Source of the DNA: DATLFA01 sp039934635
GTDB taxonomy: Bacteria; Actinomycetota; Acidimicrobiia; Acidimicrobiales; WLNW01
Assembly (NCBI GenBank): GCA_039934635.1
Contig: JBDTLT010000013.1
Coordinates: 1-57,497 of the forward strand
Length of the DNA: 57,497 nucleotides
Direction of reading: 5' to 3'
Position numbers and translations under genes: made by a program
In this document: positions 31,192 to 38,774 of the stretch, one piece after another
How positions within the stretch are numbered: the first letter of the stretch is position 1
Layout: each line of letters begins with the position of its first letter
Notes under the pieces: model-generated
Database searches by the model: none
What the model was told of the DNA's origin: nothing
Seen by the model: the letters and a program-made list of their open reading frames with translations, nothing else

Positions 31192-32904
31192 ATGCGGATT
31201 CGCCAAGGTGTTCGTTTCGTTGCTTTTGTTGTTGTCGTGGCGCTGGCCGTTGCCGCGTGCGGTGACGACGGCGGCAGCAGTGACGCGACTGCTTCGTCGA
31301 CGACGGCGGGCAGCACAGCCACGACCACTCCGGCAACAACTGCGGCGCCCAAGACCGGCGGGTCGGTCACGATGGGCGTGTATATCGAGCCTTCGGGCCT
31401 CGATCCTGTCGTCGCACAAGGTGGCGGCACGGGCGGCAACCATGAGATGGGTGCGATCTACGACACGTTGATGCGCATCGATCCGACGACCAAGACGTTC
31501 GTGCCCCAACTCGCGGAGTCGATCGCCGCCAATGCCGATGGCTCCGAGTTCACGTTGAAACTACGGCCGAACGTGAAGTTCAGCGACGGCACCGATTACG
31601 ACGCGGACGCGGTGATGTTCGGTCTCAAGCGCCATGTGCAATACGGCTCGGCGTTCGCCGGCCAGGTGGCTTCGATCAAGGAATACACCGTCGTCGACAA
31701 GCTCACGTTGAAGCTCACACTCACCAGTCCGTGGCCCAACTTTCCCTACGTGCTCTCCAACGCGCCGGGGATGATTCCGTCGCCGACGGCGATCAAGGCG
31801 GCGTGTCCCGACCTGACCAAGGCGGCCCGCGACTGTTCGTTCTCGTCCAAGCCGATTGGTGCAGGCCCGTTCGTGGTCGACTCGTACAAGCCCAAAGAGG
31901 CGTTGATCCTCAAGCGCAGCCCAACGTATTGGGGCGGCCCGGCGTATTTGGACTCGGTCAAGTTCGTGTTGATCCCGGGCGCGCAGGGCACCTATGACGC
32001 GTTGAAGACGGGGACGTTGCAGGTCGGGTTCTTGCGGGAGCCGCAGGTGATCAAGACGGCGGTCGACGAGAAGCAGTTCGACCAATACACGTTGGTGCAG
32101 GGCTTTGGTGGCATCGCGTTGTTGAACAACGGCCAGATCACCTGCAAGGGCGGCCTGCCGGCGGCAGTGTGCGCGGGCAAGCCCGACGGCCTCATCGATC
32201 TCGGCAAACCGACGGGCGACAAGCGCATCCGACAGGCGATCGCGTATGCGATCGATCCAAAGCAACTCGATCAGCGCATGAACGAGGGCACCGGTCTGCC
32301 GGGCTTCGAGTTCTTCGTGAAGGGTTCGCGTTTCGATGTCGGGCCGATGGCCGAGACCAACATCGACAAGGCCAAGGCGTTGGTCGAGGCGGTCAAGAAG
32401 GAGAAGAACTGGGATGGTTCGATCTCGGTAACCTGTCAGAATATTGGGACGGGCCCGGCGTTCGTGCTGGCCGTGGGTACTGCCCTGAACGCGGTCGGCT
32501 TCAAGGCGTCGCAAGACGTCAAATCTTCGACGGAATATGTGACTGCGGTGCAGACCAGCCGTAGCTACGACGTCGCTTGTTGGGGCTTCAACGTCGCCGA
32601 CGAAGCGCCTGAGGCGGGCCTGTCACGCCACGTGTTGTCCGTCGCCGGCGGCAACAGCGGGGGCAACGCCATGAACCTCAACAACGCCGCCATCGACACC
32701 CAGATTCTGGCCCTGAAAGCGGCCAAGACCGACGCCGAACGCAAGTCGGCATTCGAGAAAATCCTCACCGTGTGGAAGGACGAGGTGCCTTCCATCGTCT
32801 ATGCCAACACCCCCGAAGTGATCGCGTCCAACAAGAAGGTCAAGGGGCTCAAGTACAACGTCGCCACCACGGTCATGTTCGACAAGGCCTGGATCGACTC
32901 CTAG
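31192..32904 (+). CDS. ABC transporter substrate-binding lipoprotein, family 5 (peptide/nickel type)
   Basis: The protein has 570 residues, ATG 31192 after GAGGGGGAGAA. A signal peptide ends A-V-A-A-C (C23), then G-D-D-G-G and a Ser/Thr linker. The domain matches SBP_bac_5: P-Q-L-A-E-S-I, then F-T-L-K-L-R-P-N-V-K-F-S-D-G-T, L-K-R-S-P-T-Y-W-G-G, and I-R-Q-A-I-A-Y-A-I-D. Such proteins deliver oligopeptides, metal chelates or other solutes to an importer. No permease or ATPase genes adjoin it, so it is an orphan in this locus. The insert C-K-G-G-L-P-A-A-V-C-A-G may form a disulfide. Confidence 0.9.
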   Translation: MRIRQGVRFVAFVVVVALAVAACGDDGGSSDATASSTTAGSTATTTPATTAAPKTGGSVTMGVYIEPSGLDPVVAQGGGTGGNHEMGAIYDTLMRIDPTTKTFVPQLAESIAANADGSEFTLKLRPNVKFSDGTDYDADAVMFGLKRHVQYGSAFAGQVASIKEYTVVDKLTLKLTLTSPWPNFPYVLSNAPGMIPSPTAIKAACPDLTKAARDCSFSSKPIGAGPFVVDSYKPKEALILKRSPTYWGGPAYLDSVKFVLIPGAQGTYDALKTGTLQVGFLREPQVIKTAVDEKQFDQYTLVQGFGGIALLNNGQITCKGGLPAAVCAGKPDGLIDLGKPTGDKRIRQAIAYAIDPKQLDQRMNEGTGLPGFEFFVKGSRFDVGPMAETNIDKAKALVEAVKKEKNWDGSISVTCQNIGTGPAFVLAVGTALNAVGFKASQDVKSSTEYVTAVQTSRSYDVACWGFNVADEAPEAGLSRHVLSVAGGNSGGNAMNLNNAAIDTQILALKAAKTDAERKSAFEKILTVWKDEVPSIVYANTPEVIASNKKVKGLKYNVATTVMFDKAWIDS

Positions 32905-32930
32905 CAACACGCGAGGTACTCGTTGTGCGG

Positions 32931-33110
32931 ATGGACGACTACGACGTCACCAGCTGGCGAGAGACCGGTGTCCGCAATTGGGCCCGCGACTGCGGGTACC
33001 TGATGACGCCCGAGGACGGGCTCTACAACCTCTGGTTGTGGAGCCCGCGCAAACAAGTGCTCGCGATGGTCGATCTCCACGAGGTCGAGGGTTTTCTCGG
33101 CGGGCTCTGA
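32931..33110 (+). CDS. Small protein, unknown
   Basis: A 59-residue ORF from ATG 32931, 26 bp after the substrate-binding protein gene. It is Trp-rich for its size (T-S-W-R, N-W-A-R-D, L-W-L-W-S-P-R). No membrane segment or recognised motif is seen. It may be co-transcribed with the upstream gene. The 148 bp that follow, up to 33259, show no gene and probably hold the promoter of the Kdp cluster. Confidence 0.45.
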   Translation: MDDYDVTSWRETGVRNWARDCGYLMTPEDGLYNLWLWSPRKQVLAMVDLHEVEGFLGGL

Positions 33111-33258
33111 TCGTCGGGGGCGTGCGTCGACGACTTGACGGAGCGAAACGCGAGGCCCGGTTCTGGCCGCGCATGGACGGCGCGAAGAAATGGCCCTGTC
33201 GCGCTAAGAACTCGCGAAAGTCGCTAGTTGTCGACATGCGACGTGCAATAACTGCTTC

Positions 33259-34011
33259 ATGCGTCGTTACGAACTTGATCCATGGGCGGGAGCGGCATTG
33301 GGCGGCGTCGCCGCCGTAGTGCTTTCCGCCGCTCTCGTTCCTCTGCGCGAAGAGTTCACCGGCTCGACGCTCGCCCTGCTGCTCGTTCTGCCCGTTCTCC
33401 TGGGGGCCATGACCGGCGGCCGCCTCGGTGGCGCGGTGAGCGCAGCAGTCGCGGTGATGGGGTTCGACTTCTTCTTGACGCGCCCTTATCTGAGGATGCA
33501 GATCGCCTCGTCCGACGATGTCGAGACGGCGGTCGTGCTGCTCATCGTGGCGTTGGTGATCGGGACGGTTGCTGTCGGTGCCCGCCGCGCGTCGGGCCAG
33601 GCCGACCAAGGTCGCGCCGAGATCGAGGCCATCCACCGTGTCGCTGAGGCGGCAGTAGGTACAGGCGAACCGGGCGAAGTCGTCGAACTGGCTCGGCGCG
33701 AGCTGGTGCGGGTGCTGCAGCTGACCGGTTGCGATTTCGACAATACGGCAACGGTCTCCTCGCTGGCGGTGCTCGAGCACACCGGCACGTACGAATCCAC
33801 GCGGTTCCAGTTCGTGCACGGAGGCTTTGCGTTGCCGAGCCACTCCGAGCTGACGGTGCTCTCGCGGGGCGAGAGGGTCGGCCGGTTTGTTCTACACGCG
33901 ACGCCCAACACATCGGTATCACTCGATGCGCGTCTTGCCGCGGTCACGATCGCCGATCAAGTTGGCGCAGTTCTCTCGAACGACGGATGGAAGAGAAAGG
34001 AGCGAGCGTAA
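33259..34011 (+). CDS. Stand-alone DUF4118 membrane sensor-like protein (first of two around kdp)
   Basis: The protein has 250 residues. Four membrane segments (~13-29, 38-54, 56-70, 88-104) form a DUF4118 module like the one in KdpD, with the turn G-F-D-F-F-L-T-R-P-Y. The C-terminal ~140 residues begin with a helix (I-E-A-I-H-R-V-A-E-A-A-V) and look GAF-like. There is no His-box, ATPase or receiver domain, so it cannot signal as a kinase by itself. Its stop overlaps the next start (TAATG at 34009-34013), tying it to the kdp operon. It may dimerise with KdpD or sense K+/turgor independently; that is inference. Confidence 0.8.
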   Translation: MRRYELDPWAGAALGGVAAVVLSAALVPLREEFTGSTLALLLVLPVLLGAMTGGRLGGAVSAAVAVMGFDFFLTRPYLRMQIASSDDVETAVVLLIVALVIGTVAVGARRASGQADQGRAEIEAIHRVAEAAVGTGEPGEVVELARRELVRVLQLTGCDFDNTATVSSLAVLEHTGTYESTRFQFVHGGFALPSHSELTVLSRGERVGRFVLHATPNTSVSLDARLAAVTIADQVGAVLSNDGWKRKERA

Positions 34012-34202
34012 TGCTTGCTGCAATCGAGTTGAAGGGGCTATTCGGGGACGTGGTGTTCACCTTGATCACCGTCGCGTTCTTCGCATTGGCCTGGCTGTTG
34101 GTGCGGCTATGCGAACGCATTGCCGGATCGACGGACGTGGTGACGACGGAGCGTGGTGCTTCGTCATTGGCCACCCCAGCACCGATCGAGGTGGCGTCGT
34201 GA
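34011..34202 (+). CDS. Single-pass microprotein preceding kdpF
   Basis: The protein has 63 residues with one membrane segment (~13-30: V-V-F-T-L-I-T-V-A-F-F-A-L-A-W-L-L-V), followed by R-L-C-E-R-I and a Thr/Ser/Ala-rich tail. It overlaps the genes on both sides (TAATG at 34009 and GTGA at 34199). Small ORFs with an F-F-A-L-x-x-x-x-V-R-x-C-(E/D)-R pattern occur before kdpF in other bacteria as far as I recall, but I know of no assigned role. It is a candidate extra subunit or assembly factor of the KdpFABC pump. Confidence 0.65.
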   Translation: MLAAIELKGLFGDVVFTLITVAFFALAWLLVRLCERIAGSTDVVTTERGASSLATPAPIEVAS

Positions 34203-34288
34203 GCGCCGACAATGTCATCGGCCTGATCGTTGCGCTCGGCCTTCTTGCGTATCTGGTCCTCGCTTTGGTGTACCCGGAGAAGTTCTGA
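34199..34288 (+). CDS. kdpF: KdpF, small stabilising subunit of the K+ pump
   Basis: The protein has 29 residues, nearly one membrane helix: G-L-I-V-A-L-G-L-L-A-Y-L-V-L-A-L-V-Y-P-E-K-F. The L-x-x-Y-L-(V/L)-x-A-L-(V/L)-x-P-E-(K/R)-F ending is the KdpF signature. It starts with GTG 34199 overlapping the microprotein stop and ends overlapping kdpA (TGATG at 34286-34290). KdpF packs against KdpA and stabilises the complex. Confidence 0.93.
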   Translation: MSADNVIGLIVALGLLAYLVLALVYPEKF

Positions 34289-36039
34289 TGGAGATTTCAG
34301 GAATAGTTTTGTTGCTGGCGATGATCGCCGCGGTGTTCATAACGACGCCGGTGCTCGGTCGCTATTTCGCCAAGGTTTATGGTGGCGGCGTGGCACCGGG
34401 GGATCGTGTCTTCGCTCCTGTTGAACGTGTCATCTACCGCGCCGTGCGCGTCGACGACAAGCGTGAGCAACGTTGGACCGGCTACGCCGCGTCGTTGCTG
34501 GCTTTCAGCGTTGTGGGTGTGTTCTTCGTCTACGGCCTGCAACGGCTGCAAGAGCATCTGCCGTTCAATCCCGATGGGATGAAGGGTGTGCAGCCGGCGC
34601 TGGCCTGGAACACCGCGGTCAGCTTCGTCACGAACACGAACTGGCAGAACTACAGCGGTGAGTCGACGATGTCGCATCTCACGCAAATGGCTGGTCTCAC
34701 CGTGCAGAACTTCGTGTCGGCCGCGGTGGGCATGGCGGTCGCCGTCGCGCTCATCCGTGGCCTCAGCCGCCGCAGCGCTTCCACGATCGGCAACTTCTGG
34801 GTCGATGTCACGCGGACGCTGACCCGCATCCTGCTACCGCTCTCGTTCGTCTTCGCGCTCGTGTTGGTGTCGCAAGGCGTGGTGCAGAACTTCCACAGCT
34901 CCACCGAAGCGCGCACTGTCGACTCTTCGGTCGTTGCCACTGATGCCGATGGGAGCGAAACCGCCGTCGAAACCCAGTCGATCCCTGGCGGTCCGATCGC
35001 TTCACAGGAAGCGATCAAGGAGTTCGGCACCAATGGTGGCGGCCCCTACAACGCGAACGCGTCGCACCCGTTCGAGAATCCCAACGGGCTCACGAACTTT
35101 CTCGAGATCTGGGCGTTGCTCGCCATTCCGTTCGCGTTCGCTTACATGTTCGGTGAGATGGTGGGAGATCGCAAGCAAGGGCGCGTCGTGTTCGGCGTGA
35201 TGATGGTCATCTGGCTGACAACGACGCTCCTCGCAATGGGGATGGAGTCGAGCGGTAACCCGAACCTCACCGCGGTCGGTGCAGACCAGTCGGTGAGCGC
35301 CGCGCAGGGCGGCGGCAACTTGGAAGGCAAGGAAGTCCGTTTCGGCTCCGCTGCTACCGGCCTGTTTGCGGCATCCACGACCGGCACCTCGACTGGCTCG
35401 GTCAACGGCATGCACGACAGCTTCACGCCGCTGGGAGGCGGCGTGGTGTTGTTGCACATCTTGTTGGGTGAGGTGTCGCCCGGTGGGGTGGGTGTGGGTT
35501 TGAACGGATTGCTCATCCTCGCGCTGCTCTCGGTGTTCATCGCCGGGCTCATGGTCGGCAGAACGCCTGAGTTCCTCGGCAAGAAAATCCAAGCGCCCGA
35601 GATGAAGCTCGTCGTGCTCTACGTGCTCGTGATGCCGATCGTGGTCCTTTGCTTTGCCGGCGCGTCGATCGTGCTCGACTCTGCGGTGGGGCGCATCGCC
35701 AATCCTGGTGCGCACGGCTTGTCCGAGGTCCTCTACGCGTTTGCCTCGGGCGGAAACAACAACGGCTCGGCGTTCGCCGGCCTCGGCGGCAACACGCAGT
35801 GGTACAACACCACCCTCGGGCTTGCCATGCTCGCCGGTCGCTTCTTGCTGATCGTCCCGACACTGGCCATCGCCGGCACCCTGGCCCGCAAGCGGCCGGT
35901 CCCGGTCACGGCCGGCACATTCCCGACCAACACGCCGCTCTTCGGCGGCCTCGTCATCGGTGTCACATTGATCGTCGCCGGGCTCACGTTCTTCCCGGCA
36001 CTGGCGCTCGGCCCCATCGTCGAGCACCTCTCGCTCTGA
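34288..36039 (+). CDS. kdpA: K+-transporting ATPase subunit KdpA
   Basis: A 583-residue polytopic protein of the SKT superfamily, which forms the K+ filter and channel. All four pore loops are visible: T-N-T-N-W-Q-N-Y-S-G-E, F-G-T-N-G-G-G-P-Y-N-A-N, A-S-T-T-G-T-S-T-G-S-V-N, and A-S-G-G-N-N-N-G-S-A-F. The first gives the Gln-containing filter. The start is ATG 34288, overlapping the kdpF stop. A low-complexity external segment around 200-235 is Ser/Thr/Asp-rich. It works with KdpB, C and F for high-affinity K+ uptake under K+ limitation. Confidence 0.97.
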   Translation: MEISGIVLLLAMIAAVFITTPVLGRYFAKVYGGGVAPGDRVFAPVERVIYRAVRVDDKREQRWTGYAASLLAFSVVGVFFVYGLQRLQEHLPFNPDGMKGVQPALAWNTAVSFVTNTNWQNYSGESTMSHLTQMAGLTVQNFVSAAVGMAVAVALIRGLSRRSASTIGNFWVDVTRTLTRILLPLSFVFALVLVSQGVVQNFHSSTEARTVDSSVVATDADGSETAVETQSIPGGPIASQEAIKEFGTNGGGPYNANASHPFENPNGLTNFLEIWALLAIPFAFAYMFGEMVGDRKQGRVVFGVMMVIWLTTTLLAMGMESSGNPNLTAVGADQSVSAAQGGGNLEGKEVRFGSAATGLFAASTTGTSTGSVNGMHDSFTPLGGGVVLLHILLGEVSPGGVGVGLNGLLILALLSVFIAGLMVGRTPEFLGKKIQAPEMKLVVLYVLVMPIVVLCFAGASIVLDSAVGRIANPGAHGLSEVLYAFASGGNNNGSAFAGLGGNTQWYNTTLGLAMLAGRFLLIVPTLAIAGTLARKRPVPVTAGTFPTNTPLFGGLVIGVTLIVAGLTFFPALALGPIVEHLSL

Positions 36040-36058
36040 AAGAGATCAGGTATCCGAC

Positions 36059-38173
36059 ATGGAACTAGAAGCGAAAGCAAGGACCGACGAAGCCGGTCCG
36101 GTACGTCGTCCCGGCGAACGCAACGCGAAGCGTCCCGCGAAGGCACGCAAGCTGTTCGATCCGGCGATCACCAAACGGGCGGTAGGCGATTCATTTCGCA
36201 AGCTGCACCCGCGGACCGAAGCCAAGAACCCGGTCATGTTCGTGGTGTGGGTCGGTTCGATACTGGCGACGGTGTTGTTCTTCCGTGATCTCGGTGACTC
36301 GAGCACGGCGGGCAACGTCTTCGCCGGGCTGACCGCAGCCTTCCTGTGGTTCACGGTGTTGTTCGCGAACTTCGCCGAAGCGATGGCAGAAGGCCGCGGC
36401 AAAGCCCAAGCCGACACGCTGCGCAAGACGCGCAGCGAGACCGTCGCCTTGGTTCGTGTGAACGGCACGATCGTCGAACGTACGAGCTCCGAGCTGCAAC
36501 TCGGTGACGATTGCGTAGTCTCGGCGGGCCAGGTCATCCCGGGCGACGGCACCGTCGTCGAGGGGATTGCGTCGGTGGACGAATCGGCCATCACCGGCGA
36601 GTCTGCGCCGGTCATCCGCGAATCGGGTGGCGATCGATCCGCGGTCACCGGCGGCACACGGGTGTTGTCCGACCAGATCGTTGTACGCATCACGGCCAAG
36701 CCGGGGGAGACGTTCCTCGATCGGATGATCGCGCTGGTCGAGGGCGCCGATCGCCAAAAGACACCGAACGAGATCGCCCTCAACATCTTGCTCGCCGGTT
36801 TGACGATCATCTTCTTGTTGGCCGTTGTCACGCTGCAACCGTTCGCCGTCTATTCGAACGCTGAGCAAGACCTCATCGTGTTGATCGCGTTGCTCGTCTG
36901 TCTCATCCCTACCACGATCGGCGGGCTGCTCTCGGCCATTGGTATCGCCGGCATGGACCGGCTCGTGCAGCGCAACGTGCTTGCCATGTCGGGCCGCGCC
37001 GTCGAAGCGGCGGGCGACGTGTCGACGTTGTTGCTCGACAAGACCGGCACGATCACGATCGGCAATCGGCAGGCAACCGCGTTCATGGCGGCACCGGGTG
37101 TCGACGAACGCCAGCTCGCCGAAGTCGCGATGTGGTCGTCCCTCGCTGACGAGACGCCCGAGGGCCGCTCGATCGTCACACTGGCGCAGGACCGCTACGC
37201 GCTGCAGTCCGCGCCACTCGACGAGATGACGCTCGTGCCGTTCACCGCCGCCACGAGGATGTCTGGAGTCGATACCGGCACGCGACAGATCCGCAAAGGC
37301 GCCGCTGACGCGATCCGCCGATGGGTGCAAGAACAAGGGGGCGCTGTTCCGTCGGTTGTCTTCGACCACGTCGATGAGATCGCCCGCGCCGGCGGCACGC
37401 CGCTGGTAGTTGCCGAAGCCGCCAACGGCACGGCCACCTGTCTCGGCGTTGTCCAACTCAAGGACATCGTGAAGCCGGGCATGGCCGAACGCTTCGATGA
37501 GTTGCGCCGTCTCGGGATCCGCACGGTGATGATCACCGGCGACAATCCGCTCACGGCCGCGGCCATCGCGGCCGAGGCGGGTGTCGACGACTTTCTCGCC
37601 GAGGCGACACCTGAAGACAAACTCGCCTTGATCCGGCGTGAGCAAGAAGGCGGCAATCTCGTCGCGATGACCGGCGACGGCACGAACGACGCCCCGGCGC
37701 TCGCGCAGGCCGATGTCGGTGTGGCGATGAACACGGGCACGCAAGCGGCCCGCGAAGCCGGCAACATGATCGACCTCGATTCCGACCCGACGAAACTCAT
37801 CGAGATCGTCGAGATCGGCAAGCAGTTGCTCATCACGCGTGGCGCGCTCACCACGTTTTCGATTGCCAACGATGTCGCCAAGTACTTCGCCATCATCCCG
37901 GCGATGTTCGCGGGCGTGCTCCCTGAGCTCGACCGGTTGAACATCATGCACCTCGATACGCCGCGATCGGCGATCTTGTCGGCGGTCATCTTCAACGCAC
38001 TGATCATCGTGGCGCTCGTGCCACTTGCACTGCGCGGCGTCAAGTTCCGCGCCGCCGGTGCAGCCGAAGTGCTGCGACGCAACCTCTTGATCTACGGCCT
38101 CGGGGGCATCATCGTGCCGTTCGCCGGCATCAAGATCATCGATCTGATCATCACCGCTTTGGGAGTGAACTGA
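36059..38173 (+). CDS. kdpB: K+-transporting ATPase ATP-binding subunit KdpB
   Basis: A P-type ATPase of 704 residues. Motifs in order: actuator A-I-T-G-E-S-A-P-V (the Ser of TGES, inhibited by phosphorylation in E. coli, is present), membrane P-T-T-I-G-G-L-L, phosphorylation site D-K-T-G-T-I-T (D327), G-D-N-P-L-T-A, and the hinge M-T-G-D-G-T-N-D-A-P-A-L. It hydrolyses ATP to drive K+ through KdpA. The N-terminus has an ~45-residue charged extension (A-K-R-P-A-K-A-R-K-L-F). It is 19 bp after kdpA and 1 bp before kdpC. Confidence 0.98.
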   Translation: MELEAKARTDEAGPVRRPGERNAKRPAKARKLFDPAITKRAVGDSFRKLHPRTEAKNPVMFVVWVGSILATVLFFRDLGDSSTAGNVFAGLTAAFLWFTVLFANFAEAMAEGRGKAQADTLRKTRSETVALVRVNGTIVERTSSELQLGDDCVVSAGQVIPGDGTVVEGIASVDESAITGESAPVIRESGGDRSAVTGGTRVLSDQIVVRITAKPGETFLDRMIALVEGADRQKTPNEIALNILLAGLTIIFLLAVVTLQPFAVYSNAEQDLIVLIALLVCLIPTTIGGLLSAIGIAGMDRLVQRNVLAMSGRAVEAAGDVSTLLLDKTGTITIGNRQATAFMAAPGVDERQLAEVAMWSSLADETPEGRSIVTLAQDRYALQSAPLDEMTLVPFTAATRMSGVDTGTRQIRKGAADAIRRWVQEQGGAVPSVVFDHVDEIARAGGTPLVVAEAANGTATCLGVVQLKDIVKPGMAERFDELRRLGIRTVMITGDNPLTAAAIAAEAGVDDFLAEATPEDKLALIRREQEGGNLVAMTGDGTNDAPALAQADVGVAMNTGTQAAREAGNMIDLDSDPTKLIEIVEIGKQLLITRGALTTFSIANDVAKYFAIIPAMFAGVLPELDRLNIMHLDTPRSAILSAVIFNALIIVALVPLALRGVKFRAAGAAEVLRRNLLIYGLGGIIVPFAGIKIIDLIITALGVN

Positions 38174-38174
38174 G

Positions 38175-38750
38175 ATGCGTCGTCAACTACTGCCCGCCGT
38201 CCTCGCGATGGTCGTATTCACCTTGCTGTTGGGCTTCGCCTATCCGCTTGTCGTCACCGGTATCGGTCAAACGGCCTTTGGGCACGAAGCCGACGGGTCG
38301 CTGATCAAGCGGGACGGTGACGTGATCGGCTCAGAGCTTCTCGGCCAGAACTTCGCCGCCGACGTCTACTTCTGGCCCCGCCCCTCCGCGGCCGGTGCCG
38401 CGGGGTACGACGGTCTGTCGTCGGGGGGCTCCAACCTCGGTCCGACCAATCCTGACTTTCTGGCAACAGTCGAAGCGCGCGTCGCGGCCTACCGTGAGGC
38501 GAATGGGCTGCCGGAAACGGCCGACGTCCCGGTCGACGCGGTAACCGCGTCGGGCTCTGGGTTGGACCCGCACATCTCGGTGGCCAATGCACGGATACAG
38601 GCGACCCGGGTGGCAAAGGCCCGCAATTTGGCGGTCGACGACGTGTTTGCGATGGTTGACGACCATACCGAGAAGTCGATCTTGGGATTTCTCGGTGATC
38701 GGGCGGTCAATGTGCTCGAGCTCAACCTTGCCCTCGATGACCTCCGGTAG
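38175..38750 (+). CDS. kdpC: K+-transporting ATPase subunit KdpC
   Basis: The protein has 191 residues. One N-terminal membrane helix (V-F-T-L-L-L-G-F-A-Y-P-L-V-V-T-G) is followed by the periplasm-side domain with signature motifs S-E-L-L-G-Q-N-F, Y-F-W-P-R-P-S-A-A, S-G-G-S-N-L-G-P-T-N and V-T-A-S-G-S-G-L-D-P-H-I-S. KdpC helps K+ enter the filter and stabilises KdpB. It starts one base after the kdpB stop. kdpD follows after 24 bp. Confidence 0.97.
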   Translation: MRRQLLPAVLAMVVFTLLLGFAYPLVVTGIGQTAFGHEADGSLIKRDGDVIGSELLGQNFAADVYFWPRPSAAGAAGYDGLSSGGSNLGPTNPDFLATVEARVAAYREANGLPETADVPVDAVTASGSGLDPHISVANARIQATRVAKARNLAVDDVFAMVDDHTEKSILGFLGDRAVNVLELNLALDDLR

Positions 38751-38774
38751 TCCACGAACTCGAACGGGTAAGCC

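Noticed and set aside
36191..37951. 586-codon minus-strand ORF opposite kdpB
   Set aside because: kdpB on the plus strand has all P-type ATPase motifs; the antisense product has none.
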